A program made the translations under genes and the position numbers. Source: Chitinophagales bacterium (GTDB taxonomy: Bacteria > Bacteroidota > Bacteroidia > Chitinophagales > Chitinophagaceae). From it: a stretch of DNA of 64,000 nucleotides. Under the pieces are notes generated by a model, which was given only the letters and a program-made list of their open reading frames with translations, searched no databases and was not told the origin of the DNA. Positions 52,791 through 61,582 of this stretch are shown piece by piece (position 1 is the first letter of the stretch; the number at the start of each line of letters is the position of its first letter). The DNA lies in NCBI GenBank assembly GCA_020636495.1, contig JACJXQ010000008.1:1240001-1304000 (forward strand), read 5' to 3'.

Positions 52791-52989
52791 ATTTTTTAAT
52801 AAAAATCGCCTGAAATGCTTGCTGGTAAAGGATTTCTACATAGCAAATTTCCTGCCAATATGATAAAAGCATTGATTGATAAGGGGTTACAGTGAATAAT
52901 TGACCTGTAATGGATGTTGAAATTGTGAATAATGTGTGGAAAGTCCCTACTGGCAAGGCTTTTGGCGAATAAAAAAAGCTGACGGGATA

Positions 52990-53020
52990 TTTGGAACTGA
53001 CCTAAAGGTGAGTATATTTG
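52990..53020 (+). promoter_or_regulatory. Consensus promoter of the HU gene
   Basis: TTTG (52990-52993), 19-nt spacer, then TATATTTG (53013-53020). Both boxes and the spacing fit the Bacteroidota consensus. The start site should be near 53026, giving a leader of about 43 nt. This also shows that the ATG at 53069 is right rather than any earlier start. Confidence 0.75.
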
Positions 53021-53068
53021 CCTAAACACGAAACAACATTATTATTTACATCCAAACACACTGAGTCT

Positions 53069-53350
53069 ATGAACAAAGCTGAATTGATTGACAAGATCGC
53101 GAAAGATGCTGACATTACTAAAGCACAGGCAAACGATGCTTTAGATGCATTTACAGGTGCAGTTACTGCTGCTCTGAAAAAAGGAGACCGTGTTACTTTA
53201 GTAGGTTTCGGTACATTCTCTGTATCTGAGCGTTCTGCACGTAACGGCCGTAACCCACAAACTGGTGAGGTTATCAAGATCAAAGCACGCAAAGTGCCTA
53301 AATTTAAAGCTGGTAAAGAATTTGCAACTAAGATCAGCGGTAAGAAATAA
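53069..53350 (+). CDS. hup: HU family DNA-binding protein
   Basis: 93 residues from the ATG at 53069. A longer frame to 53018 begins inside the -7 element and is rejected. The typical HU sequence is complete: MNKAELIDKIAKDADITKAQ, VTLVGFGTFSVSERSARNGR, NPQTGEVIKIKARKVPKFKA and GKEF. It binds and bends DNA as a nucleoid protein dimer. It has a strong own promoter and a terminator at 53370. Confidence 0.97.
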   Translation: MNKAELIDKIAKDADITKAQANDALDAFTGAVTAALKKGDRVTLVGFGTFSVSERSARNGRNPQTGEVIKIKARKVPKFKAGKEFATKISGKK

Positions 53351-53369
53351 CTTACCCCAAATCTTAAAT

Positions 53370-53403
53370 AAAAAGCAAGGGACGAAAGTTTCTTGCTTTT
53401 TTT
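53370..53403 (+). terminator. Terminator after the HU gene
   Basis: 10-bp stem AAAAAGCAAG / CTTGCTTTTT with a 12-nt loop, followed by T residues. Confidence 0.8.
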
Positions 53404-53404
53404 G

Positions 53405-53412
53405 TATTTTTG
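53405..53412 (+). promoter_or_regulatory. -7 element of the THX gene
   Basis: TATTTTTG matches TAnnTTTG, 25 nt before the ATG at 53438. Confidence 0.45.
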
Positions 53413-53437
53413 CGACTTCTTAATTAAAATTTATTAT

Positions 53438-53563
53438 ATGGGACGCGGTGATAAACGTACAAAAAAGGGTAAAATATTCATGGGTACTTTCGGTGTTAGC
53501 CGTCTTGCCCGCCCTAAAAAAGCTACTAAGCCTGCAGCTAAGAAGGCGGAAAAAGGAGCTTAA
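53438..53563 (+). CDS. 30S ribosomal protein THX
   Basis: 41 residues: starts MGRGDKRTKKGKIFMGTFGV, continues SRLARPKK and ends in a Lys/Ala tail. This is the bTHX family, a very small basic protein of the 30S subunit head found in Thermus and Bacteroidota. It is easily missed because it is so short. It has its own promoter-like element and lies between HU and the polysaccharide cluster. Confidence 0.9.
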   Translation: MGRGDKRTKKGKIFMGTFGVSRLARPKKATKPAAKKAEKGA

Positions 53564-53584
53564 TTCTTTTACTTTTGTAAGAGC

Positions 53585-53618
53585 AAAAACCACCGTTCGA
53601 TACCAGGACGGTTTTTTT
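53585..53618 (+). terminator. Possible terminator after the THX gene
   Basis: Imperfect stem using ACCGT / ACGGT (53592-53596 with 53608-53612) followed by seven T residues. The upper part mispairs, so support is moderate. Confidence 0.5.
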
Positions 53619-53679
53619 GTGCCTGTGATTAATTAGTTAACGCTGCGGCAAACAATACCTCTTTTTTATCTATTTACTA

Positions 53680-53687
53680 TATGTTTG
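53680..53687 (+). promoter_or_regulatory. -7 element of the epimerase gene
   Basis: TATGTTTG matches TAnnTTTG, 51 nt before the ATG at 53739. Confidence 0.4.
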
Positions 53688-53738
53688 CGCTTACTCTGCC
53701 ATAACGCAGGGGTATTAATAAGCATAAATTACATATAG

Positions 53739-54719
53739 ATGTCATTATTCCATACAGACGACCTTGGCAAATACCGTTTCTTAGTAACAGGTGGTGCCGG
53801 CTTTATTGGTTCACACATTACAGAATACCTGCTTAAAAATGGTGCTGGTAAAGTGCGTGTATTAGATAACCTGGCAACAGGGTTCCGCAAAAACATAGAC
53901 CTGTTTAAAGACTACGGTAATTTTGAATTCATCAATGGCGATATCCGTGATCCGGAAACCTGCAGGAAGGCCTGTGAGGGTATAGATTATGTAAGCCACC
54001 AGGCCGCACTTGGCTCTGTTCCCCGTTCTATTCAGGACCCAATCACCAGCAATGATGTGAATGTGGGCGGATTTGTGAATATGCTTACTGCAGCCAAAGA
54101 TGCTGGGGTGAAAACCTTTGTTTACGCATCCTCTTCATCAGTATATGGCGACGAGCCAAACCTGCCCAAGCGGGAAGAGAAGGTAGGTAACCCGTTATCT
54201 CCTTACGCAGTTACAAAAAAGGCAAATGAACTATATGCCGGCGTATTCGCCCAACTATATGGTATGAAACTGGTAGGGTACAGGTACTTTAATGTGTTTG
54301 GTCCCAGGCAAGATCCTCATGGCCCTTACGCAGCTGTCATACCTCTGTTTGTGGATGGTATAATGAAGAAAGCACCCGTATATATCAACGGCGATGGTGA
54401 GCAGACACGCGATTTTACATTTGTAGACAATGCAGTACAAGCAAATGTGAGAGGGATGCTGTGTAAGAATGAAGAAGCATTTGGAAAGGTGTACAACGTT
54501 GCCGTAGGTGAGAATTTCTCAGTGAACTTCCTGTACAACAGGATAAGGGAGATACTGGAAGCAGATCACGAAGCTACCTATCGTGAGCCAAGGGCAGGCG
54601 ATGTAAGAGATTCACTTGCAGACATTTCCCTTGCACAGAATTTACTGGGTTATGAGCCTACCAAAGGGTTCCTGGATGGCCTGGCGCAGACAGTGGCCTT
54701 TTTTAAAGAAATGCACTAA
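53739..54719 (+). CDS. wbpP: UDP-N-acetylglucosamine 4-epimerase (WbpP/TviC type)
   Basis: 326 residues, an extended short-chain dehydrogenase. The NAD loop is VTGGAGFIGSHI (about 17-28), the catalytic pair is the Tyr and Lys of SPYAVTKK, and SSSSVYGD carries the catalytic Ser. The run HQAALGSVPRSI with DPITSN is the distinctive WbpP/TviC signature, and RYFNVFGPRQDP and GDGEQTRDF follow. By analogy it interconverts UDP-GlcNAc and UDP-GalNAc, or the uronic-acid forms, supplying precursor for the glycosyltransferases that follow. It is on the plus strand, tail-to-tail with the first glycosyltransferase (4-bp overlap). Confidence 0.88.
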   Translation: MSLFHTDDLGKYRFLVTGGAGFIGSHITEYLLKNGAGKVRVLDNLATGFRKNIDLFKDYGNFEFINGDIRDPETCRKACEGIDYVSHQAALGSVPRSIQDPITSNDVNVGGFVNMLTAAKDAGVKTFVYASSSSVYGDEPNLPKREEKVGNPLSPYAVTKKANELYAGVFAQLYGMKLVGYRYFNVFGPRQDPHGPYAAVIPLFVDGIMKKAPVYINGDGEQTRDFTFVDNAVQANVRGMLCKNEEAFGKVYNVAVGENFSVNFLYNRIREILEADHEATYREPRAGDVRDSLADISLAQNLLGYEPTKGFLDGLAQTVAFFKEMH

Positions 54720-55963
54720 TCCTCTTCAAGATTGGGAGAAACAGGCCTGATGGGTGGTTTGCGATAATCAACACCGGCCATTGCTAGTTGCTCATAATAA
54801 TAGTCAGACATGTCTCTTACCAGCCTTTGGTAGGAGTAATGTGTTTGCGCGAATGTTTTGCCCAATTGCCCGAAATAAGCGCGTTTTTCAGGGTTGTTGA
54901 TGAGTTTGAGTAATGCTTCTGCAAACATGTCAGGGTCGCCGGGCTCTGTTATGTACCCTGTTTGGTTGTCTGTAACTACATCTTTTACTCCACCTACATT
55001 AGTAGACACTACAGGTCTTGATGCAGCCTGTGCTTCTATAAGCGATACCGGTGTGCCTTCATTATGAGAAGTAAGTGCGACAATATCCAGTCCTGAAAGC
55101 ACGTAGTCCATTTCTGTCTGCCATGATATGCAGGATGCGGTAGCCTCCCTGGGATCGGCAGGGTAGTAAGTATAATCTATACCTGCTTCAGCAAATTCTG
55201 CTTCCATCTGCTCACGCATATCACCATCGCCTATTACAATAAACTTTACAGGCAGACTGGTTTGGTCTAATACTCTTTTCGCAGCAGCTACAAACAGGCT
55301 GTGGTTCTTTACAGGCACAACACGCCCAATGATACCGATAACAATATCGTCAGTATTGAGGCTGAATTGTTTCCTGAACTCTGCTCGCTTCGCATCCTGG
55401 TGAATGTTGAACTTGTCAAGGTCAAGCCCTAAAGGGATGATCTTGATCTTTTCAGGCTCACATATTTTGTATACATCTGCCAGTTCATGTTTTTGTGTTT
55501 CACTTATGGCTATGATACCTGTAGAACGCCGTGCCAGGTAACGTTCTATCTGTATAAATGTATTGGTTTTGAACTTGCTGAAGTAGCTGTGAAAAACATG
55601 GCCATGAAAAGTGTGCAGAATCACAGGTACTTTGCAGGCATCGGCGGCCATACGGCCAATCACTCCTGATTTGGCAGCGTGTGTATGAACTATGTCAGGT
55701 CTGAATTTTTCAATCAGTGCCTTTATTTTCTGATAGGCATAACCATCATTCAGGGGGCTGATGTCACGCTTCATTTCAGGCACCACCACGGGGTCTAAAC
55801 CAAGGTTCATGATCAGGTGGTCGGCATCTTGCTCGTGACTGTCTTTATCGCCAATCACCAACATGGTCTCAAATTCCGGGGCCATATATTTGGTCAGGTA
55901 AGTGACGTTTATAGCAGGACCTCCTATGATCAGACGGTTATGTATGCGTAATACCCTGGGCAT
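54716..55963 (-). CDS. Glycosyltransferase family 4 (GT-B fold)
   Basis: 415 residues from the ATG at 55963. A TTG at 55990 would add nine residues. It begins PRVLRIHNRLIIGGPAINVT, the GT4 donor-side loop. VHTHAAKSGVIGRMAA, ILHTFHGHVFHSY and IIGRVVPVKNHSLF are GT4 segments, and the nucleotide-sugar motif E-x7-E is EGTPVSLIEAQA. It transfers a sugar in the cytoplasm onto a lipid-linked glycan. The donor sugar is unknown. It is part of the polysaccharide cluster and is preceded on its strand by the asparagine synthase gene. Confidence 0.9.
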   Translation of the reverse strand: MPRVLRIHNRLIIGGPAINVTYLTKYMAPEFETMLVIGDKDSHEQDADHLIMNLGLDPVVVPEMKRDISPLNDGYAYQKIKALIEKFRPDIVHTHAAKSGVIGRMAADACKVPVILHTFHGHVFHSYFSKFKTNTFIQIERYLARRSTGIIAISETQKHELADVYKICEPEKIKIIPLGLDLDKFNIHQDAKRAEFRKQFSLNTDDIVIGIIGRVVPVKNHSLFVAAAKRVLDQTSLPVKFIVIGDGDMREQMEAEFAEAGIDYTYYPADPREATASCISWQTEMDYVLSGLDIVALTSHNEGTPVSLIEAQAASRPVVSTNVGGVKDVVTDNQTGYITEPGDPDMFAEALLKLINNPEKRAYFGQLGKTFAQTHYSYQRLVRDMSDYYYEQLAMAGVDYRKPPIRPVSPNLEED

Positions 55964-56026
55964 GTGAATCTTAGTTGTACAATGATACAATAATTTGATT
56001 GCCTAATCAAACAGATGGTATTGTTA

Positions 56027-57940
56027 CTAATTTATAAAATATTTTTTCCACCAATACTGGAATACGATCAGCGCCCATATGGTAGCATGGCTATCTTCGG
56101 GGCTGTTGCTGTGCAGTTTTTTCTTCAGGTGCTCTATAGCATCCACATTGAAAATGCCCTGCTCTTCGATAAACGACTTTTTGAGCAGGTCGTCGTTTAT
56201 CAATCCCCACAGTTCATTTTTGAACCAGTCCAGCAATGGAATTTCAAAGCCATGCTTAGGGCGGTTATATATTTCTTCAGGCAGCATATCACGGAAGGCA
56301 TCCTGTACGATGCGTTTCTTCATGTTGGCGTCTATCTTATATCTTTCCGGTAATGAGAAGGCGAAATCTACTACTTTATAATCAAGGAAAGGGCTGCGTA
56401 CCTCCAGGCTGTTTGCCATACTCATCAGGTCTACTTTTACCAGCATATCGCCTGTAAGTACCAGGTTCATGTCTGTGAGCAGCAGTTCATTAAAATCCTT
56501 ATCACCCAGATGATGAAGTATGTCCTGGCGTTCCATTTCCATCTGCGGATAATCTACCTGCTCAATAGATTGACGACTGAGCAATGAGTCCGTTTTAGAT
56601 ACAGTGTTAAATGATGCCCATCTCCAGTAACGGTCTTTAGCAGATAGTTGTCCACCTTCTGCAAATCTGTGCAGCTGGCGGAAGAGGTTGGTTATTTTGT
56701 TGTTCCTGCCGCGTGGTAACATACTCCATACAGGCAAGCCTGCTTTTACCAGAGTATTTACCAATGAGCTTTGCCTCATTTTCCACTCGGCGGCGTGTTT
56801 GTTATAGCCTGCAAATACCTCATCTCCTCCGTCACCGCTCAGTGCAACAGTTACATGTTTGCGCGTATGGTGACACAAGATATATTCAGGTATGGCTGAT
56901 GAGTCTGCAAAAGGTTCATCCATATAATCCAGCACGTCATACACATGCTCCAGGAAATCGCTATTGGTCAGTGAGAAGACGGTATGATTGGTCTTGTATT
57001 TTTCTGCAACCAGCTTAGCATACTTCGTTTCATCAAAAAACGCATTCTCTTTATAGCCAACTGAAAAGGTATTCAGGTCTTTGGTGTATTTGCTGGCCAG
57101 TGCAACAATAACTGAGGAGTCTATGCCTCCGCTCAGGAATGCACCCAAAGGAACATCTGAAATCATACGTTCCTGCACAGATGCGTCCATTCGTTTTACC
57201 AACTCAGCCTGCGCACCATCATATGTAAGGTCATTATAATGTGCTGTGTCAATTTTGATAGAGTAATAAGGTTTGTATTCTTTTATACCTGTGCTGTCTA
57301 TCAGCATATAGTGGGCAGGTTTTACTTTGGCCACACCTTCTATCATGCTTTGTGGTTGGGGTATATAGTTCAGTTGCAGGTACTGGTGTAGAACCGAGTA
57401 ATTCAGCTTTTTAGGTATGCCCCATGCCAGCAATGATTTCATTTCTGATGAAAATGCGAATTGTTCATCAGTACTATAATAATTAAGTGGTTTTTTCCCG
57501 TAACGATCCCTGGCCAGTAACATTAATCCCGTTACTTTATCATACAGGCTGAAGGCGAAAAAGCCACTCAACCAGGGCAGGCAGTCTTTCCCGTACTCAA
57601 TAAGAAGGTAAAGCAGTATCTCAGTATCTGAAGTTGTCCTAGGTCCGCCTATACGTTCCCATACTTTTTTGAGGTACTTTTCTGATAATTCCCTGTAGTT
57701 GAAGATTTCCCCATTAAAGACGATAATATACCGTCCTGTTGCGTCCGTCATGGGCTGAAATGCGCCACTGGAGGTATCTATGATTGATAGGCGCCTGTGT
57801 CCTAAAGCAACGTTGTTATGTGTATAAATATCCCCATGGTCGGGACCACGCAGATACATTTTATCGGTTGATTGTCTTACCTTTATAACGTTTGCTTTAG
57901 CGCTATCTGCAAAAGCATAGTAGCCTGTAATACCACACAT
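56027..57940 (-). CDS. asnB: Asparagine synthase (glutamine-hydrolysing)
   Basis: 637 residues. The N-terminal glutaminase domain starts MCGITGYYAF with Cys2 as nucleophile, then HRRLSIIDTSSGAFQPM. The synthetase domain has the PP-loop LSGGIDSSVIVALAS and ALSGDGGDEVFAGYNKH. It makes asparagine or another amide from glutamine and ATP. Such AsnB proteins are often embedded in polysaccharide clusters, where they may amidate a sugar acid. That use is inferred from context. It lies between two glycosyltransferase groups and diverges from the membrane protein gene at 57989. Confidence 0.94.
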   Translation of the reverse strand: MCGITGYYAFADSAKANVIKVRQSTDKMYLRGPDHGDIYTHNNVALGHRRLSIIDTSSGAFQPMTDATGRYIIVFNGEIFNYRELSEKYLKKVWERIGGPRTTSDTEILLYLLIEYGKDCLPWLSGFFAFSLYDKVTGLMLLARDRYGKKPLNYYSTDEQFAFSSEMKSLLAWGIPKKLNYSVLHQYLQLNYIPQPQSMIEGVAKVKPAHYMLIDSTGIKEYKPYYSIKIDTAHYNDLTYDGAQAELVKRMDASVQERMISDVPLGAFLSGGIDSSVIVALASKYTKDLNTFSVGYKENAFFDETKYAKLVAEKYKTNHTVFSLTNSDFLEHVYDVLDYMDEPFADSSAIPEYILCHHTRKHVTVALSGDGGDEVFAGYNKHAAEWKMRQSSLVNTLVKAGLPVWSMLPRGRNNKITNLFRQLHRFAEGGQLSAKDRYWRWASFNTVSKTDSLLSRQSIEQVDYPQMEMERQDILHHLGDKDFNELLLTDMNLVLTGDMLVKVDLMSMANSLEVRSPFLDYKVVDFAFSLPERYKIDANMKKRIVQDAFRDMLPEEIYNRPKHGFEIPLLDWFKNELWGLINDDLLKKSFIEEQGIFNVDAIEHLKKKLHSNSPEDSHATIWALIVFQYWWKKYFIN

Positions 57941-57988
57941 GTAGAGAAATACGTTTAGACAAATTCAGAAACAAAGAAATCAGAGACG

Positions 57989-59398
57989 ATGTACGAGTCA
58001 GATTGGCGGCAATTTATAACATTTCTGGACTTTTTGTTACTACCTTTTTACCTGGTAGCTATCTTTTTCATCGCTTACCAGATTCGTGAACGCAGATATC
58101 CCGTTGGTCATCCATGGAGGAAGTATTTTATGTCCGGGTTGATCTTTAAGGTAGGCGGGGCTATCGGTATCAGTCTTATTTACCGTTATTATTATGGATG
58201 GGGGGACACTGCCTTGTATCACTGGCACGCAAAGATCATTAACAGTGCGATGGACGAAAGTTTTACGAAATGGTACAACATGCTTTTCAGGATACCAGAG
58301 TGGTATGCAGGAGGCTATACCAAGTATATTACACAAATGGACTGGTACCAGGCTCCTGCTGAGTATACGGTGTGTACGATAGTCGCTGTTATCATGCTAT
58401 TTACACTCAACACCTTTTTACCTACGGCTGTTATCATAGCAGCCATTGCTTTTTCCGGTATCTGGGCTTTGTTCAGAACGTTTGCAACAAAATTCCCTGA
58501 ATATACGAGGTACATAGCTATTGCAACTCTGTTTGTTCCCAGTACTATCATGTGGGGGTCGGGTATCTTTAAAGACACTATCTGTATGTTTAGTCTCGGG
58601 TGGATGACCTATGGAGCATTCCGTCTGCTCATCAACAGGGACTTCAGGTTCCGTACAGTGGCTATTACAGCTTTGTCTTTTTTTCTTCTGGCAACCATCA
58701 AGCTATACATTCTTATCGCGTTTATACCGGCTATTATATTCTGGATATTGGCATCCTATTCTCACATGATACGTAACGGCTTTGCACGTTTTATTATGAA
58801 GTTTGCTGTGTTCGCTATCTGTGCCGGTGGTTTCGTTATTGTCATGCAACAGTACTCCGAAGTGTTTGGTAAATATTCTCTGGACAAAATTGCGAAGACA
58901 TCCTATCTTATCAGTAGTTATATTCAGGAACAATCAGGTGATGAAGGTAGTGCTTATAACCTGGGAGAGCTGAGCCCTACAGCCGCAGGCATGCTCAGCA
59001 AGTTTCCTGCTGCTGTGAACGTAACATTATTCAGGCCCTATCTCTGGGAAACACGTAAAGCTCTTCAGCTCATCAACGCACTGGAAGCAACTATTTTCCT
59101 CCTGGTGACCATAAAAGTGATCCTGTCAATCGGGCTTAAAGAGATATGGAAAACTATATCAGCAGATCCTACGATACAATTCTGCCTCATATTTACATTG
59201 ATATTTGCGTTTGCGGTGGGCATATCTTCGGGTAATTTTGGGACACTTTCACGTTATCGTATCCCATGTCTGCCGTTCTACGGTCTTACATTGGTACTTA
59301 TTTATTATAAACATTACCCGATACAGGTTAACTTGCTTTCGTTTAGTCTTATCAGCCGTAAGAAAGTGGCGATATTTATGCACGGAGTACCTGAATAA
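57989..59398 (+). CDS. Polytopic membrane protein, candidate GT-C transferase or polymerase
   Basis: 469 residues with about ten predicted membrane helices (for example about 11-30, 48-65, 122-160, 172-190, 224-248, 262-282, 358-376, 398-440). The loop after helix 2 reads YYYGWGDTALYHWHAKIIN, an acidic GD-Y pattern like that of GT-C glycosyltransferases, which keep a catalytic Asp in the first outer loop. A Wzy-type polymerase is the other option. It is the only plus-strand gene inside a minus-strand cluster. It diverges from asnB and its end overlaps the next minus-strand gene by 23 bp. Confidence 0.72.
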   Translation: MYESDWRQFITFLDFLLLPFYLVAIFFIAYQIRERRYPVGHPWRKYFMSGLIFKVGGAIGISLIYRYYYGWGDTALYHWHAKIINSAMDESFTKWYNMLFRIPEWYAGGYTKYITQMDWYQAPAEYTVCTIVAVIMLFTLNTFLPTAVIIAAIAFSGIWALFRTFATKFPEYTRYIAIATLFVPSTIMWGSGIFKDTICMFSLGWMTYGAFRLLINRDFRFRTVAITALSFFLLATIKLYILIAFIPAIIFWILASYSHMIRNGFARFIMKFAVFAICAGGFVIVMQQYSEVFGKYSLDKIAKTSYLISSYIQEQSGDEGSAYNLGELSPTAAGMLSKFPAAVNVTLFRPYLWETRKALQLINALEATIFLLVTIKVILSIGLKEIWKTISADPTIQFCLIFTLIFAFAVGISSGNFGTLSRYRIPCLPFYGLTLVLIYYKHYPIQVNLLSFSLISRKKVAIFMHGVPE

Positions 59399-60464
59399 AC
59401 CTGGTTTTGTTGGCGGATATGCTGTATTCAAGCAGCATTTTATTGCGCCCTGCTGCTCCGGCTTTTTTTCTGAGTTCAGTATCTGTTGCCAGTTTCTTAA
59501 GTGCTGCTATCCATTCTTCTTTTGTGGTGCACAAGAATCCATTTACACCCTCTTCAATGATGACCTTATTTACTCCTACGGGGCTGGCAATTGCCGGTAT
59601 GCCTAGCGAAAGGTACTGTATCAGTTTAAAACCACATTTTCCCTCACTCCAGTTGTCGTCTTTCAGTGGCATTACCCCTACATCAATTTTAAGCAAGTCG
59701 CTTATTTCGGTTGTCTCATTCCAGTTGATAAATTCCCAATTATTAAGTGGTAAGTCAGGTTTTTTATTAGCTATCAAAATGAATTTTGTACCAAGATTTT
59801 GTTCCGCATATTGCAGTACATCCATAATCTCATCCAGGTAGGGAATGGTAGAATGACTGCCTGTCCATCCGATAGTTACCTGCCCTTCGGTATGTTCCTT
59901 AATGCCATTGTGCATACGGTCCATATCTACGCAGGTAGGTATCAATACAACATTGTCATTGTATTTGCGGGCGTAATTGCATAAGTAGTCATTACCTCCT
60001 ATTACAGTATGCGACCATTTGCAGATATACTTCACCTTCCAAAAGGCTTTGAGCATAGCTGCCAGGCTATTCTCTGAGCTCGTATTAGGTATCCATATGG
60101 CGTCGTCAAAATCATATATCATCTTCTTACGCCACAGCTTTGCCACTATCCATTCAAATACAGGAGGTCCCATAGGAGCCCCTTCACGGTGTACAAAAAC
60201 ACAGTCGTAATGATGAATATCAAACAATACAGTTTTCAGCCTTCTCAGGTATCCTTTAGCTATCCCGGTTGCCTTTTGCAAAGCAGAACCTTCCTTGTAA
60301 AGTATATGCCAGGTGTGGGCATCCATAAACGGTGCTATGTCATAATTGATATCACCTTCTTCTTGTATGTACGGTTCGAATAACTCTACGCGAAACCGTT
60401 GCGAGGGTGCGTGCCTTACCGGGTAGGGCACCATAAATAATATGTTCAGTTTCCTTTTACTCAT
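59376..60464 (-). CDS. Glycosyltransferase, GT4-like
   Basis: 362 residues. It begins RKLNILFMVPYPVRHAPSQR, with RFRVELFEPYIQEEG. YDCVFVHREGAP, MIYDFDDAIW and VTIGWTGSHSTIPYL are segments of a divergent GT-B transferase, with the C-terminal GFKLIQYLSLGIPAIASPVG and NGFLC replacing the usual E-x7-E. It is cytoplasmic or peripheral. It starts directly after the stop of the preceding gene on its strand (60465), so the two are translationally coupled. Its end overlaps the membrane protein gene by 23 bp. Confidence 0.85.
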   Translation of the reverse strand: MSKRKLNILFMVPYPVRHAPSQRFRVELFEPYIQEEGDINYDIAPFMDAHTWHILYKEGSALQKATGIAKGYLRRLKTVLFDIHHYDCVFVHREGAPMGPPVFEWIVAKLWRKKMIYDFDDAIWIPNTSSENSLAAMLKAFWKVKYICKWSHTVIGGNDYLCNYARKYNDNVVLIPTCVDMDRMHNGIKEHTEGQVTIGWTGSHSTIPYLDEIMDVLQYAEQNLGTKFILIANKKPDLPLNNWEFINWNETTEISDLLKIDVGVMPLKDDNWSEGKCGFKLIQYLSLGIPAIASPVGVNKVIIEEGVNGFLCTTKEEWIAALKKLATDTELRKKAGAAGRNKMLLEYSISANKTRFIQVLRA

Positions 60465-61571
60465 TTAACTGTTAGATATTATTTGTCGCATCTCTTTCCG
60501 ATACTGTTCCGTGTTGAACTTCTCTCGTACATATGCTCTTCCTTTAGTAGCAAATTCGCTCCTGAGTTCAGAGTTTGTTATTAGTTGTGTTAATGCTTCA
60601 GCTATCGCATCTACATCTTTTACCGGTACTGTTATGCCTGTTTTACCGTTGTTAATGATCTCTTCAGGACCACCGCATTTTGTAGCTATTAATGCCGTAC
60701 CATAATATGCAGCTTCCAGGCATGTCATAGAAAATGATTCTGCCTCTGAGCAATTCAGAACGATATCTGCAGCCTTGATCGCAGATTCTACATTAGCATT
60801 GAAATGATCGAATTTTACAATGCCGGTTAACCCAGCCCGTGCACTCATCATCTCGAGCTCAGATTTATAAGCAGCGTTTTTCTCTAATCCCATATCGCCG
60901 CCCATAAAGGTTAATGTTATATTCTTGTGCGTAGCATAGACTTTGATAAATGCGGCCAATGCATCATCCTGACCTTTCCCCCTTATATAATTGGAGAGGT
61001 AAAGTATTGAAATGTCCTTATTGTCACGAACCGTTTTTTCTGGTTCAGTTTCTGTGAGTTGCACAGGGTCATATACCCTTACAGCTTTTGGATGAGGCGG
61101 TAGTTGCTTCAGGACTGCGTCAGAAACAGCTATCATTCTGTGAGAATACTTCAACCCGTACCTGATCCATATTTTCCGGAATATACCGGGCATTACAGAA
61201 GGGAGGAAACGCACGTAGGTAAGTAATTTACCCTTGTAACCCATTACCTTAAGCATCACACCCAGCATATTGTAAAAGTCATTAACTTGTACGATATCTA
61301 CTTTTTCATGACGTACAATGCTTCGTAAAGCAACAGCGTTTCGCAACAACATGATAGGGTAAAGCAGAAGAATCGGTACAGAACGTTTGATCTCTACCAT
61401 CGGTAATCTGTAAACTTTTATTCCCTTGTCTTGCAGGGTCTTTTTGAGTTTACTCTGATCGCTGATCACAAAGATAAATTTGTGCTCTTCTGATAACAGA
61501 TCAGCCTCATTTACGGCACATTTAAACGCACCTGTGAAAGCTATGGAGTTGTCTATTATCAGTATATTCAA
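60465..61571 (-). CDS. Glycosyltransferase family 4 (GT-B fold)
   Basis: 368 residues. NILIIDNSIAFTGAFKCAVN opens the acceptor domain, VDIVQVNDFYNMLGVML follows, and the donor domain has ILYLSNYIRGKGQDDALAAF and the nucleotide-sugar motif ESFSMTCLEAAYYGTALIAT, with NGKTGITVPVKD after it. Sugar specificity is unknown. Spacing to the next gene on the strand is zero, and the gene before it ends 11 bp away, so it sits in a tight operon. Confidence 0.9.
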   Translation of the reverse strand: MNILIIDNSIAFTGAFKCAVNEADLLSEEHKFIFVISDQSKLKKTLQDKGIKVYRLPMVEIKRSVPILLLYPIMLLRNAVALRSIVRHEKVDIVQVNDFYNMLGVMLKVMGYKGKLLTYVRFLPSVMPGIFRKIWIRYGLKYSHRMIAVSDAVLKQLPPHPKAVRVYDPVQLTETEPEKTVRDNKDISILYLSNYIRGKGQDDALAAFIKVYATHKNITLTFMGGDMGLEKNAAYKSELEMMSARAGLTGIVKFDHFNANVESAIKAADIVLNCSEAESFSMTCLEAAYYGTALIATKCGGPEEIINNGKTGITVPVKDVDAIAEALTQLITNSELRSEFATKGRAYVREKFNTEQYRKEMRQIISNS

Positions 61572-61582
61572 TTGTTTTGATT

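Noticed and set aside
53448..53636. 62-residue frame overlapping the THX gene
   Set aside because: It is in a different frame from the clear THX protein and runs through the downstream hairpin.
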